This document shows, piece after piece, positions 21,254 to 32,677 of a stretch of DNA of 64,000 nucleotides (position 1 is the first letter of the stretch; the number at the start of each line of letters is the position of its first letter). The stretch covers positions 62,001 to 126,000 of the forward strand of contig CAWUHX010000419.1 of assembly GCA_963922205.1 (NCBI GenBank). Reading direction: 5' to 3'. The translations under genes were made by a program, and so were the position numbers. The DNA is from Romanomermis culicivorax. Taxonomy: Eukaryota; Nematoda; Enoplea; Mermithida; Mermithidae. The notes below the pieces were generated by a model that was given only the letters and a program-made list of their open reading frames with translations, was not told the origin of the DNA and did no database searches.

Positions 21254-22463
21254 CAATGGTCTGTTTTGTATTAAATGCTCTTAAACTTAAAAATGACAAA
21301 AATCAGTTCTGTCGTCGCCGTCAAAATCATTTATACGAAGCTTCTACAGGAATATTTTTCAGTTGAAAAATTATCAATGGTTAGTCGAGTATACTCACAA
21401 ATTTCCAGTCCTATGTGACATATGGTTAAGCATAAAATCATTAGAATGTGAAATACTACTTGCTTTCCATTTTCATTAGTTAGAAGCAGAGCACCCCATG
21501 GGGGGGGTATGGGGGGGTATTACCCCCGTCTTAGATTTGAAAATTCATTTACTACCCCCATAAAAACAGCTCACTATACCAAAAAATTTTGGTAGACTTC
21601 ATCCTCTCCCCAGTTGGTTATACTAATTCGAGGGAAATTGCAGAATGTTTGATTCTGAGGAATTACTCACTGCTCTTTTTGACACATTTACTGAGCAAAT
21701 GATAATGGGAAAGTATGGAACTTCTGTGCCATATAGCGATTTTTAGGAAAGGATATCAGTACATTAATATATGCTACTTGTAGGAAATCATTATAAGTAT
21801 AATTAGGAGATGAAATAATGACTTATGTATATGTGATTAATCAAAAAACCGCCCCTTGGGAAGAAAAAAATTATGTTGTTAAAATTCTGCCTCTTCATGC
21901 TCTCCTTTCCTTTTCTCCGCTTCTGCGTTGGATCTTCTGTGCGCGTATGGTTACCCAAGCTGCGGCATACTTTCCTGCTATGAGTTTAGACATGTGAGGT
22001 CTGTTGACGTGGATCAGGAGTGGTACTTGGTTTCAAACTCGTAGTTCATAGTCTAATGGGATTAATAATACTGAAGCCACATTCAGCATCAGGACTTTCA
22101 ATTCGAAGCACTTTTGCAAGCCTAATCAGTGATGGGATAAGCCCATACTGCTGAAGATGCTGGTTGAAACAATGTTTCCAAAGTGGATTAAAGTTGCAGG
22201 ATTGGGAGCTGGAAATGGAGTTAAACCAGTAAATGTTTTATGACTGTAAAAAGCATAAAGTAGGGGCATTATTCATTTATGTAAGTTCTATGTGGTTAGA
22301 GTAGTACAACTCCCCCCTCCTTGGCAAAAAGTTGTGAGCAAAAAAAAAAGGTCACACGGCATATTTCAAGTACTACCCTTAAAATTTACGATTTTACCCC
22401 TACCTAAATTTTCGACCTTGGGGACCTCTGGTTAGAAGCGCTTAAAAAACAGACCATAGTTGT
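21254..22463 (+). mobile_element. MITE family A, copy 2, split by a hAT insertion
   Basis: The left part (21254-21486) matches the 5609-5850 MITE. The right end (22431-22463, TTAGAAGC... then CAGACCATAG) is displaced by 944 bp of inserted hAT sequence. The break falls inside the TTAGAAGC word conserved in all copies. Confidence 0.65.
21487..22430. mobile_element. hAT-type DNA element nested in the MITE
   Basis: 944 bp starting CAGAGCACCCCATGG and ending with the reverse complement of CAGAGGTCCCCAAGG. It is flanked by a perfect 8-bp duplication GTTAGAAG (21479-21486 and 22431-22438). An 8-bp duplication with CAGAG ends is the hAT signature. No intact transposase is present, so it is non-autonomous or decayed; a short open stretch near 21.64-21.74 kb ends quickly. 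Confidence 0.75.
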
Positions 22464-23778
22464 CTGAATTATAAGATTGCACTAGATAGTAGAGAACGGT
22501 CGGAGAAAGCTTTTTTACTTCGACTGGGGTGAGAAAATTACCCCGGTTCTGACCGGAGCCGGGATTATTGATGTCACTATATGCGTCAGCTATCTAATGA
22601 AAATAAACTGAGATCAACTGAGTAAAATTAGCCCGCATGTACAGAATTAAATTCTACTAGAAATAAATAATGGAATTTGCAGTATGCCTGAATTTGAGAA
22701 GCAGATAATCCAATATTTTTCACATTAAGTTGTTCATCAGTAGAAGCTTTACCTACTGGAACGCTTTCGATAACATTAATCGAAACAGAATCACAATGTT
22801 TCTATTCTTTTAAACGAAAATGGCAACAGAGAGCATTCAATTCTACAACTACCATAGTGACTCCATCCTAATCTGAAAGCTAAGTTGGACGAATGGCATC
22901 GAATTATTTCCTATCTTATTGGTAGCAATTGTACGGGGCCTCCGACCCAGAATCTGATTGAGGACGAAATTTTTTGAGTCGGGGTTGAACGTCGAGGGGG
23001 TGAATTTTTTCAATAGATCAAAATTGCCACAAACACGATACAACAAGCTTTGTACAGATTGTCTGTAATAAATGTTTTTTTTCCTAATATGAAAGAATTT
23101 GAGAATGTTGTCCGCTCTGATATCCATTAAGCCTATTAATTGGTATTAGGTACGTGTATGTACTGCACAAAATTCCACATAAAGTCAACAGCGCGATGCA
23201 TCAGCGTATTATTTACTAGCTGGACTATTCTTACAACCGATATTCGTATCATTTTTTTTCAAAATTTTGGAACCACCAAATTTTTCAAGATTTGTTGTTT
23301 TTTAACAGCTAGACGTAAATAATAATATAATATAAAACTATACATTGAAACGTTTATACTTTATATTATGTCGTCTGCTTTACTTGTTATGCGTCATAAT
23401 AAATCATCAGTATTATCATTTTCACCAGTTTTCCGATGACACAATTTCGGGGAGCATAATTTCTCAAAAATGATTGATGTTTTGGGCAAAAAAGTCAGAA
23501 AAACATTGAATATAATTTTGGAAAAGATATGTGCTTCAATTTGAACCGGCAATAAATGTTTGATGAAACCTTGAAGTCATAATTTTAAACTGATGATCCT
23601 TCATTTATGAAATATGTCAATTGTTTGGGGGGTCAATAATCCTGATAATCCTTGAAAGACACTTCGAGGCTAGGAACGTACATGCAAGTGCACATGTATG
23701 CAAAAACCTTCAGATCACTATCCGTAACATTATCATTTCTGGAAAATAGCGAAGAAAATTTCTGTGAATGAAACTTAC
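22464..23778. other. No gene seen
   Basis: No supportable coding region on either strand. If the zinc-finger gene on the minus strand continues past its 23779 donor, its next exons must lie here or further left, but I could not identify them. Confidence 0.4.
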
Positions 23779-25493
23779 TGATTCGCATAGTGGGCTTGCG
23801 CTACCTTCTCCATTTCTTGCTTAGTCACCGGAAACGGTAATTTTTTGATAAATTTTTTGTCGTCGATAATGGTATTTAAATTATCCAATGGTCCAAATTT
23901 TGGTATCGAATTGATCGTTTGATTACAGTTTTCGAGGAAGACGCCGTCGTTATTATTATTATTACAATGTTCGTCGAGATCCACACCTTTTAAAGCTAAT
24001 AAATTTTCAGCAGCTCGGGCAGCTTCCGTCATTTCGTTCTGATCAGCAGGCTTATCGGTGTTTTTACTCCCATGTAGAGATCTGAAAATAAATAAAAATT
24101 ACTCATAATTTTGGTGAAATTTTTGTTTTAAGTTAACTATTTGTCATTGTTCTGATTTTGAAAATTCTGAAATGAAATGCAATAAATAGATAAGTAAACA
24201 AATAACTGGAAAATTAAAAGATTGTAGATTACCCGAAGACTTTGTCAAACCAGGCATTGTTGTATTCTTGAACTTCTTGTTTCTCGACTTTGACCAGCAA
24301 ATCTTTGATCATACGTTCTCGTCGAGCGTCCAAACTTTCGGGATGCTCGCCATCGAAGGCATGATCGAATAGTCCGGACCGGCGACTACTGACCCCCAAA
24401 TTATCGCGTTTCGGAAGGGCTGAAACGATCTACGAAATTCAACTTTCAAAAAATACTTGATTATACAAATTATAGAGTGGACAGGATGGCTTAAACATCT
24501 TCCGATGATTTCATAAGTTTATTACATTGTTTACCTCCAAATTTACGACAGCTGCTGCCGAAAGACAAGTGCTTCAAATTCAGGGATAGCAAATCAAATT
24601 TCTTGCCCATAGCTGGGTCATGGCGTATATGAGTAGTTCGATGGCATTTTAAACTATTTTTCCATTTGAAGGTAGCATTGCACAACGGACAGATAAACGG
24701 TTTGAAATCCATGTGTATTCGATTGTGATTCCATAGCGATGATCGGCGATTGAAGCCTTTACGGCAAACGTTACACGCAAACGGTTTTGAACCTATAAAA
24801 TTAAAATTTTTCAGTTTTTCGCGACTAACGAGTTATAAAGAGAGATTCTATTAACTGATTCAATTTTTTATTGAGTTGACCGAAGTAACAAAGTCATACA
24901 GAAAACAGAGCAGATTTTAGATTACGGTCTTTTGCGTTCGACAGTAAAATTACTCCAGTATCGGATTTCAGAACGTCACACACTTTCGGAAATCAGAGTG
25001 GTTGACGTGGCTCAACGCAAAACTACTCATTCATGAGGGGTTTCAAAGATAACTTCTTGACAGATTCCTAAAAAATAGACGAGTCTTAAATAAAATACTG
25101 CTGATGAGTCTATTTTTGAATGAGGAATGCTCAATGAAATTATATTCGATGAACACTTTATTTTGATTATTTTCAAACGAATTTTCGGTCCTTTTCTAGC
25201 TGTCAATCAAAGAAGTATTAAAAATTTCAGAAAAATTGGCATTTCTGGAAACAGTATATACTTTTGTCTATGATTGTCAACGACAGAGGTACTATTCCTT
25301 TCCTCCACTAAAAAGAAAGTGACTGTTCTGTTCCGTTATTGAACAAGAAAGGACGGACACTTTCATTTATTTCCTTCCACTGGTTTTTTGTAAACCTTAC
25401 ATACCCGTGTGAGAGTTGATGTGTTCTTCCAATTCTAAACGACTACCAAACGAAAACGCACATCGTAGACAGCGAAATGGCTTGCAACGTTTC
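23779..25493 (-). CDS. C2H2 zinc-finger protein, partial multi-exon gene
   Basis: Four exons read on the minus strand. 25405-25493 holds finger 1 (CLRC...HINSH) and ends at donor GTATGTAAG; its 5' limit is tentative. 24535-24792 starts after acceptor TTTTATAG and holds fingers 2 and 3 (CNVC...HNRIH, CPLC...HRTTH). 24233-24419 starts after TTTCAG and 23779-24081 after TTTTCAG. The final donor is CA|GTAAGT, so the gene continues leftward. All four exons join in one frame, and the HTG|SKPF linker is split by a phase-1 intron. Each finger has the CX2CX12HX3H spacing. The C-terminal exons are Asn-rich and acidic with no recognised domain. This is probably a sequence-specific nuclear DNA-binding protein; orthology is not assignable. 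It is the clearest host-type gene in the window. Confidence 0.75.
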
Positions 25494-25921
25494 CTGGCAA
25501 TTATGGCTGATGTTTGAGCCGACTTGATCATCATTAATCGATTTTGGATGAATTCGACAAAAATAAACGAAAAGATACTTCCAAATTTCGTTGCAAGAAT
25601 ACAACTTATATTGAGCAATCTCGTTCTTATATCAAAGTACCCTGAGCAATATGAAATACACTGCATTTTAAACGGTTGCTTTTTGTGAAAAGATTAAGAA
25701 AAGTTCAAGGTTTCATATCTTTTCTGGCGTTTTTTCTCTGAAAATTTATAACAATCAAACTAAAGATCCACAACTGCCTTTCCGTTAAACCAAGAACAGT
25801 CTAGCTCTAATCTAAACCTAAACAATGGAACTAAAGAGTCAGATCCACAAGTTATTGCAATATTAATGAAATTTGGAAATGTGGAGGACAATTTTGGGCA
25901 TGGTTCTCATGGTGGAAAAAA
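25494..25921. other. No feature resolved upstream of the zinc-finger exons
   Basis: Would contain the upstream exon(s) or promoter of the minus-strand zinc-finger gene. No convincing donor/acceptor pair or start codon could be placed. Confidence 0.3.
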
Positions 25922-26627
25922 ATGTTTGCCGTTTTGGTGAACTTTAAGAGTCAGTTTCCGTTGGCATCGACCATAGTTGTATGTACTAACGTCGGATACG
26001 TCAAAAAACAACATAGGGCGACTCTTACACATATTATACAACTTTTTATGCTGAGTTCAATGGTGCAAACCGCTTTACACAAAATGAAAAATCTTTATGG
26101 CTTAGTACTGCTAACATACTATCAAAAATCTAGGGAAAAATCATTGGTCATAAATGAAATAAATATTGATTGTCTATTTGAAATTGGTTCTGAATTCATT
26201 GAATTGCAGTTATATGGGGATGAAATATTGACAAATTATTCATTGCATGATTACCATCTCTTGATCATCAAGCCATTTGAAAAATTATCAAATCATCCTC
26301 GTGTTGTGCTGTACGTCAATCTTACTATTATCTTCAATTCGCCCACATAATCGATTCTTTGTGATTGGCAATAGAGACCTTCGCCCTGATGTTGATTTTG
26401 CATCAGATCTCGTTATTGCCAGAGCGAAACAACGCTTTTGTGGAAATGGTAGCATATTGGACAATGGCAATAAGATTCCACTTGGTATAGTACTTATCAA
26501 GACACACAATCAAACATTTATCAGGAACAATATTGCTTGGAAATCTGGTTCAGTTACTCCAGCACTCAATTACGCCTCTGTGGATTTCATTAAGCAGCAT
26601 ATAGTGGATATGCTTGTTTTTTTCTGA
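25922..26627 (+). pseudogene. Unrecognised ORF pair, probably one frameshifted gene fragment
   Basis: Two overlapping frames (25922-26350 and 26277-26627) together read as about 230 residues of mixed, non-repetitive composition, for example the words EFIELQLYGDEIL and DFASDLVIARAKQRF. The overlap around 26.28-26.35 kb suggests a frameshift. I do not recognise a family or motif. A C-rich patch and CAGAGGTCC sequence near 26.70 kb may be a hAT end, so this could be decayed transposon coding sequence. Confidence 0.3.
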
Positions 26628-27149
26628 ATAATTTTTCAAAGCAGGACAAAGCACAAGAATATGCAATACATCAGCACAAGTAATTTGAGATGGTCCCTTC
26701 ACCCGCCCCCCCCACCCAGAGGTCCCAGTCAAATAATAGATTTTTAGCATTGTTAAACAAAAAATTCTAAAACGATTTGTATAATCATTTTTTTTCTAAA
26801 AACATGCTAGAATTCATCAGTTTCTTTCATAATTTTATTATTTTATTCTGGGTTTTTTAGCACAAAACTTTTTCCTCCTTATAGCACTAATTTTTATGCC
26901 TAAAGATGCAAGACATGCAGAAAAGCAATCTCAAAGCGCCAAACTGATTTATAGTGGCATATTTGGAAAAATTTTTGGCAGACCTGCGCCCCAAAATTTC
27001 TTGCAGTCAATCCATATGTAATCATAGATACTGCTAGATATGTCTTTCAACTGCGTTAATTCTTTCCGAAGTTTTAAGGAAGCTTTGTTGGAGAGAGCAA
27101 ACAAGTGTATAAATTATTTCAGTACAAATTATTTCGATTCGGCCCTTAA

Positions 27150-27243
27150 CTTCGTTAAGGCTTTATGTAAACGATTTTGACAACGATACTGATTTGTGTC
27201 ACTTTTCTATTCGGAAGCACTTTATAAAAAACAGACTTTAGTT
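27150..27243 (+). mobile_element. MITE family A, partial copy (one end)
   Basis: Contains the family words ATGTAAACGATTTTGACAACGATACTG, TTTGTGTCACTTTT and the terminal TTTATAAAAAACAGAC. Only one terminal half is present. Confidence 0.5.
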
Positions 27244-27334
27244 CAGCTTTGTCTTCTACTTGAGGATCACAGAAAGCCTAAATTATTTAATTTTGATTTG
27301 TATGATCAATATGTGTTATATTTCAAATTTCAAT

Positions 27335-27510
27335 CCATCCTTTTCAAATCCAGGATCTAGTAAAGATGTCAGAGCATGAAGTCTATTGTCTTCAGTGGGT
27401 TTAAAGTGGGCTCGATTATCATTTCTATAAAAATATTGATTCATTTTCCCCGACAATTCCTCCTTTAATGAACCCAATCCAGGAAAGTTGAAATTGTGGA
27501 TTCAGTGGCG
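27335..27510 (-). pseudogene. hAT transposase fragment
   Basis: About 55 codons on the minus strand including LKEELSGKMNQYF and the LHALTSLLDPGFEK motif. The L-x-x-LLDP-x-F-x-K signature is typical of the C-terminal half of hAT transposases (RNase-H-fold DDE enzymes that excise and insert DNA). Only this block is readable; there are stops on both sides. Confidence 0.5.
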
Positions 27511-27580
27511 TAAAATCCTTAATCATACGATTCTTTAATCTATGTTTTTCAAAAAAATTTAGGCACAAAATCTAGCTTAC

Positions 27581-27745
27581 GTTTCTTCAGCTATTTCCTC
27601 CGAAATACAGGCGTTTTTAGTTTTACAGTTTCTGCAAAAGATTTTGACAAATTGACGAGCTGCAAAATTATAATTATCTATGGTGTGGATACATTATACA
27701 TGTATTAAAGTATATTCTTACCGCCGCAGCTAAAATATTCCATTC
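27581..27745 (-). CDS. Candidate small two-exon gene start, Cys-rich
   Basis: On the minus strand an ATG at 27745 opens a short exon ending at a GTAAGAAT donor (last exon base 27722). It joins in phase to an exon at 27581-27659 that follows the acceptor ATAATTTTGCAG and ends at donor GTAAGCTAG. The predicted start reads MEYFSCG, then a Cys-rich stretch (FCRNCKTKNAC) and EEIAEET. The Cys spacing suggests a small metal-binding motif. No family is recognised and further exons were not found. It could instead be chance in hAT-derived sequence. Confidence 0.3.
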
Positions 27746-27924
27746 ATAGCTTGTCAAATTCTTGTTATCTAGTTCATCAATGGCAACACAGGGCAAACAT
27801 GCTAGACATTAAAACAACCATTTTCACAAAAAAATAATGTATCTACTAAAGTAAGTGTAAAATATGTATGTGAACAATCTGTTTTTTAAGCATATGCACC
27901 TGCATTCATTGTAGCAAAAAGTTG

Positions 27925-28945
27925 CCAAACAATCGGCCATCGGCCGATTATTTGCCAAAACATCGGCCGATGCATTTTTCACTCGAAAAATTGTTAACGG
28001 TTAGGTCAGTATGCTCACCAATTTCCATTTCTATATAGTATATTGTTTATCAAAAAATCGTGAAAATCTAAAATACTACTTACTTTTCACTTTCATTATT
28101 TAGAAGCATTTCAAGAAAAAACGACTATAGCTTTGGCTAGAATGGTTGTCGATCAAAAATAACAAAATCAACGCTTTCCTGAAAATATGGTTCAAAAATT
28201 TGAATGAATTTTCAATCTCATTCTCCAAACTTTCTCTGTAAGCCACAATTAATACTAATGTAAATAATTCAAGCATTCACACAAAACTGACCAATTTCAG
28301 GCCCTATTTGGCTATTGCACGTTCATCTGAAGATGAGCTGTAGCCCGAAAAATATGCAATATCAACATTTGATCAAGCAAAATCCATTGTTTTGGAATAC
28401 ATTACTAGAATAATGGAAGAAAAATGCTACAACAAAACCAGAATTAGCTAATGTGAGTTACAATAGTGTGCAGTTGAAAATAAGTTTCACTATGGAAAAA
28501 ATTTCTTTAGCTTGCCATGAAATTTTTATCAGCTTCAGTTGGGTCAGTAGCTAGTGAATGATCATTTTAAAAAGCAAAAGATGCTAGAAGTGGAAAAAGA
28601 TCCCGTTTATCGCTGAGATTGGATCCAATAGTGCAAACTGGAAAAGCAAGCTGAAGTTGAAGAAGCTTCTAGTGAACTCAGCAATCAAAGTGAAGGTAGT
28701 ACAACAGATGCCGTTGTTGATGACAAATTGGATGAATGAAATGTTGATAATTATTGACTGTTGAAAATATCAGTAAAACTTTGTGAATAATTCATAATAA
28801 TTTTAAATTTATTACAGTGTAACAACTTCAGGTTGCATTTTGTAACAGCCGATGCAAAGGCAATCGGTTATCGGCCGATGCGTCGGTGACCCTGGCCGAT
28901 GCATCGGCATCGGCAGATGGCAAATTTTTGGCCGGCCATCGGTCC
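27925..28945 (+). mobile_element. Decayed hAT element with GCCGATGCATCGGC ends
   Basis: Both ends are dense in CATCGGCCGATG words (27932-27978 and 28850-28945). The right end reads, on the opposite strand, ...GTGATGGACCGATGG, which resembles hAT termini of the CAGTGATGG type. Inside, near 28.56-28.64 kb, a plus-strand stretch GKRSRLSLRLDP resembles the KRSRLSP block at the C-terminus of hAT transposases. A MITE fragment (27968-28130) interrupts the left part. Multiple stops; inactive. Confidence 0.45.
27968..28130 (+). mobile_element. MITE family A, partial copy
   Basis: Matches the right two thirds of the family (TTAGGTCAGTATGCTCACC, AATACTACTTAC, TTAGAAGCATTTCAAG) and ends ACGACTATAG. The left end may be the similar CTGTTTTTTAAGCATATGC sequence near 27880, with hAT-end sequence in between. 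Confidence 0.5.
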
Positions 28946-28952
28946 ATCACTA

Positions 28953-29143
28953 CCCCCAACTTGGCCAACCCTGTACCCAAAATCATTTACCCCCCCCCCC
29001 AGTTTGGAAAAAATTTAAAAATTGCAAAAAAGTGTATGTTTTTTGGCCTTTTTTGGGAAAAATTTCGACTTTTTTCTACCCTCCCCCCAAAATTTCGGAT
29101 TTACCCCCCCCCCCCCCCCAACTGGTCGGAGGTCTTACATATA
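28953..29143 (-). mobile_element. Short G-run interspersed element, inverted copy
   Basis: Reverse-complement copy of the 2532-2727 family: C runs, a central AAAAAATTT block, and the right end AACTGGTCGGAGGTCTTAC. It abuts the right end of the hAT remnant. Confidence 0.6.
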
Positions 29144-29183
29144 TGAATGAAAAGATTAATATGACTAGACTGTAGTAATGTAT

Positions 29184-29200
29184 TCGGCGCGCAGCGCCGA
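29184..29200. repeat. GC-rich hairpin motif, copy 5
   Basis: TCGGCGC/GCGCCGA stem followed by AAAATTTTTTC, as in the other copies. Confidence 0.6.
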
Positions 29201-30612
29201 AAATTTTTTCAGGATTTTAATATTCTCGAATGCTGGAAAATGAATCTTTTCACTTTTTATTTCGTAGACTGACGGTTTGAGCTATCAGCGAATTTGATAA
29301 ATTTTCAGTCGGACCGGACAAACTAAAATTCAAAAAACTAGGCAAGCGATCAAGAATTTGGATCAAAAATTTCTAGCATCGTCTCACACTCAAAATGTTC
29401 TAATCACATGAATGTCAAAGTATTTATTCATGAAGAGGAGATCGCAAAAAAATTGAGAAAATGACCGAGAAAAATGTTAGTTTTCATCAAATTCGTCAAA
29501 AAACAATACACAGGATCAAACATTTATCCATAATATGTTGATAACTAGAAGCTATAAGCAATAACTAGAATGGACAGTGCAAATTGGCATGGCAGAAAAA
29601 ATTTGGTTGCACAGCCCGAAATTTGGTTACTGTGCTGTGTGCAAAAAACCCTGCAAGAGCGCCGGAAAACCTTCACTATTTCCCATTTTATAACGCATGA
29701 AAATGCATCTCCGGACAGGAAAACCTATAACCTAATCGAATGGACAGTTAGGCTTCAAGCTGCACCGTGGAACTTGACAGATTGGTTTCGCAAAACAAAA
29801 ACCCGCACCACCATGTGCTTAATAATCCGGTCAGATCATGAAAATAGTAAAATTGTCATTTCCTGCTTATTCGAACAGAGCTTTTAAACCTGCGTTTCAA
29901 AACAGGATATAATCACGTATCGTCCGAAGAATGTAATTTGTTTTTAAGACATTAGAAAAATATATATGCGGTTAATTTTATTCCCAATAGTTTTTTCTGT
30001 GGTTTGTCATTCTTCACCATTGCAAGTCATGCACAGGTTTCAAATAAATGCTGCAGGAGCTCCCCATCTTCCATTAGTTAGGTTTGTGATGCATTTGATC
30101 AATACTGACAATACCACAGTTTTCGGGAAAACTGAAAGATTTCTAAGGTCTTATATCTCAAAAGCCTATAGGTCGACAGGTAGTCTGCCCAGGGTTCATA
30201 CACACAAACCTTTCCATTGAACATGTATTACGTTTGCTTGAGAAAAAATGTTTGCATACGATGCATATTTATGATTTCGTAATTTTTTCATTCTGCAACT
30301 TATTTGAAAATAAATGGATATATCACAAAAAATAAATTTAAGAATGACAATCGTAATGTGTCTTTTGTAAATATATTGGGATTCATGAAATCACAGGGAT
30401 TCATAAATCATTACCCTTTCTACGATTGCTTTGGTGTAGTGAAACGCTTCGCACTTGGACCTGAACCTCGTAAAAACGTGATGAATGAATAGGCACTTTG
30501 TCTCTAGAAAGAAAATCCGCTCCTCGACCGGTAGGGAGTACACCAAGTTCTTGATTGGTAAACTCGAAATGAAGTGTAACTCGCACCTGCCTCGATCACT
30601 TCGCGGCTAATG
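29201..30612. other. No recognised gene
   Basis: Two modest plus-strand frames (29570-29887 and 29966-30220) have no recognisable domain. The second starts with a hydrophobic stretch (MRLILFPIVFSVVC) that could be a signal peptide, but there is no further support. Confidence 0.3.
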
Positions 30613-30863
30613 CTATAGTCTATTTTTCTTGAAATGCTTCCAAATAATGAAAGTGGAAAGCAAGTAGTATTTCACATTTTTGAGATTTTCTGATAAACAA
30701 AATATCATGTAGGACTGGACATTTGTGAGCATACTGACCTAACCTTTAGCGATTTTTCAAGTAAAAAATTTTACAGTAGGAACTTTATGTAAACGATTTC
30801 GGCGACAGTACTGATTTGTGTCACTTTTATATCTGGAAGCATTTTATAAAAAACGGACTATAG
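30613..30863 (-). mobile_element. MITE family A, full-length inverted copy
   Basis: 251 bp with well-preserved ends: CTATAGTCTATTTTTCTTG on the left and AAAAAACGGACTATAG on the right, continuing inward to TGCTTCC/GGAAGCA. This is the best copy for defining the family. Confidence 0.7.
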
Positions 30864-31533
30864 ATTTGAAAAGTTTATCAGTATTGATAAGTTCAAATAA
30901 AGACGATGAATAATTTTAAGACTGACGACGTTTCAAGGTTTTTTGGGACGACAAGAGAGAAAAACACAACCAAAAGCTTTTACTAACATTGTCTATCTAT
31001 TCTATGCAAAGCTTATCAAGAGGTAAAGAAATTGGAATAGAACTTTCATGAAAATTAGAAAGATTAAAAATATGAAAAAATGAAAGCTTCCGAAGACAAC
31101 CCACATTAAGTTACAGTAAGAAACAGGGGAGTGAAAAAGGAAGTTGCTCCCTCACGTTGTACGACACATTCTCAGAAATCCATTGAGTTGATGTTGCACA
31201 TCCAAGCAGCCAAACCTGGATTTCTGTGACGGACACTGCATTTGCAATGGGCGATGCAGGACGGAGTAGCTGGTGGTAGCAGTGCTGTCACCCTGTGCAC
31301 CGTCCCATCTGTTAATTTACAAGGTCGAAAGTCAACTTCTTGTTTGAATCTGGTTCACTTTATGCACGATTTGCTCATGAAGAAAGAAGGAGGACTTCAG
31401 CACTCAACACATATCGGCATGCAAAGGTATTTGGGGGTCTTGACAGGCAGACTACTAACTCCATACACAATTCTGGCTTTTCCACGGCAGATTCCATTCT
31501 AATAGACTTTTGTGTCTATCAAAACTTAATAAG
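30864..31533. other. No recognised gene upstream of element 2
   Basis: Overlapping plus-strand frames at 31242-31567 look partly coding in composition (words such as LYARFAHEERRR) but share no motif I know. They end at the element 2 insertion point and could be an interrupted older repeat. Confidence 0.3.
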
Positions 31534-31537
31534 CTTT

Positions 31538-32434
31538 TGTAACGTACCTGCTAAAGCAGTACTGTAAATATGTAGCATACTGTATGTGATAGACATTTAT
31601 TAGATATTATTTTATTTTCACATTTTATCGTCTCAAGGATGTCTGGGATTCACACCCAAACATTCCTACAAAATTACGTGAAGTACTTTATTTTGATCCG
31701 TTCACACCCCGGTAGCCCAATTAAGATGCCCTAATTAATTTGCACAAACGGCAGCTGTTCCCCTAGAACCTACACTAAACTACACATTCCACAGCTACTG
31801 TAATCCCCCGTAAAAATCGTAAACAACACCTGCACACAGTAAAATACATAGAAGCCCCGCCAGACAGTAGTCTCAAGTGTAACGGTAGCGGCGGCCCCAC
31901 AAAACATGTGTATACAGAGAAACCGATACAGGAAGCATGCACAGAAGCACAAAGGTGTGGCCAAGCCCACCGTAGAAAGCAAGTGAAGCACAGAAAGCAT
32001 ACGGTACCAGGAAAGCATTAGAGAGGCGTAATTAAGAAAGCATAAAAAGCGTAGCAGGAAACGACGATTGGCGGAAGAAGATGGACAGAAGCTCGACCTC
32101 CCGCAATGCCCAGGGAGTGGCCAAAATCGCCGTATAAAAGAAGAAGCAAAGCGTGATTTAGTTAGTTGTTAGATTGTTGTAATCGTTTTATTTTTGATCC
32201 GCGGCCGTTCCTTTATTTGCAAGCAACCGTCTTCGAAAGCAATTAAACCGTGTCGTGTATTTTTATTTGCAAGCAAACGCGCCGTCGGAATTGTGTATTG
32301 TCGACGTTCAAGCGACCGTCGATCACCCGTTGTTTTATTGTAACCGTACGCCTGCGCCCCGTCCCGTTATTTGTCCCCGCCGTATCGACCGATTGGTTAA
32401 AAGTAAAGTACCTCACACAAATCTGGTCGTTACA
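31538..32434 (+). repeat. Element 2 5' LTR
   Basis: 897 bp; TATAAAAG at 32133-32140. Shares U3 with element 1 but has its own sequence from about 32160 to 32285. Confidence 0.95.
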
Positions 32435-32677
32435 TATTTTGGTGACCGTACCGTTACGTTAACCACTGGAACTCCCTGCCCCCAATTAGGTGTACTCTTA
32501 TCCGGGCACTTAGAAGCATTAGATAATACAGTAGTAATCATTTCCTACAGTAAGACAGTATTCGTAGAAAGCAAACTGGAAATCCCCTCCAACGAAGCAT
32601 TAAGCGATACATTTAAACGAATACAGCGTGAAGCAAAAATTGAAGCATTTAAGCAGAAATCCCATCGTAAACCAAGA

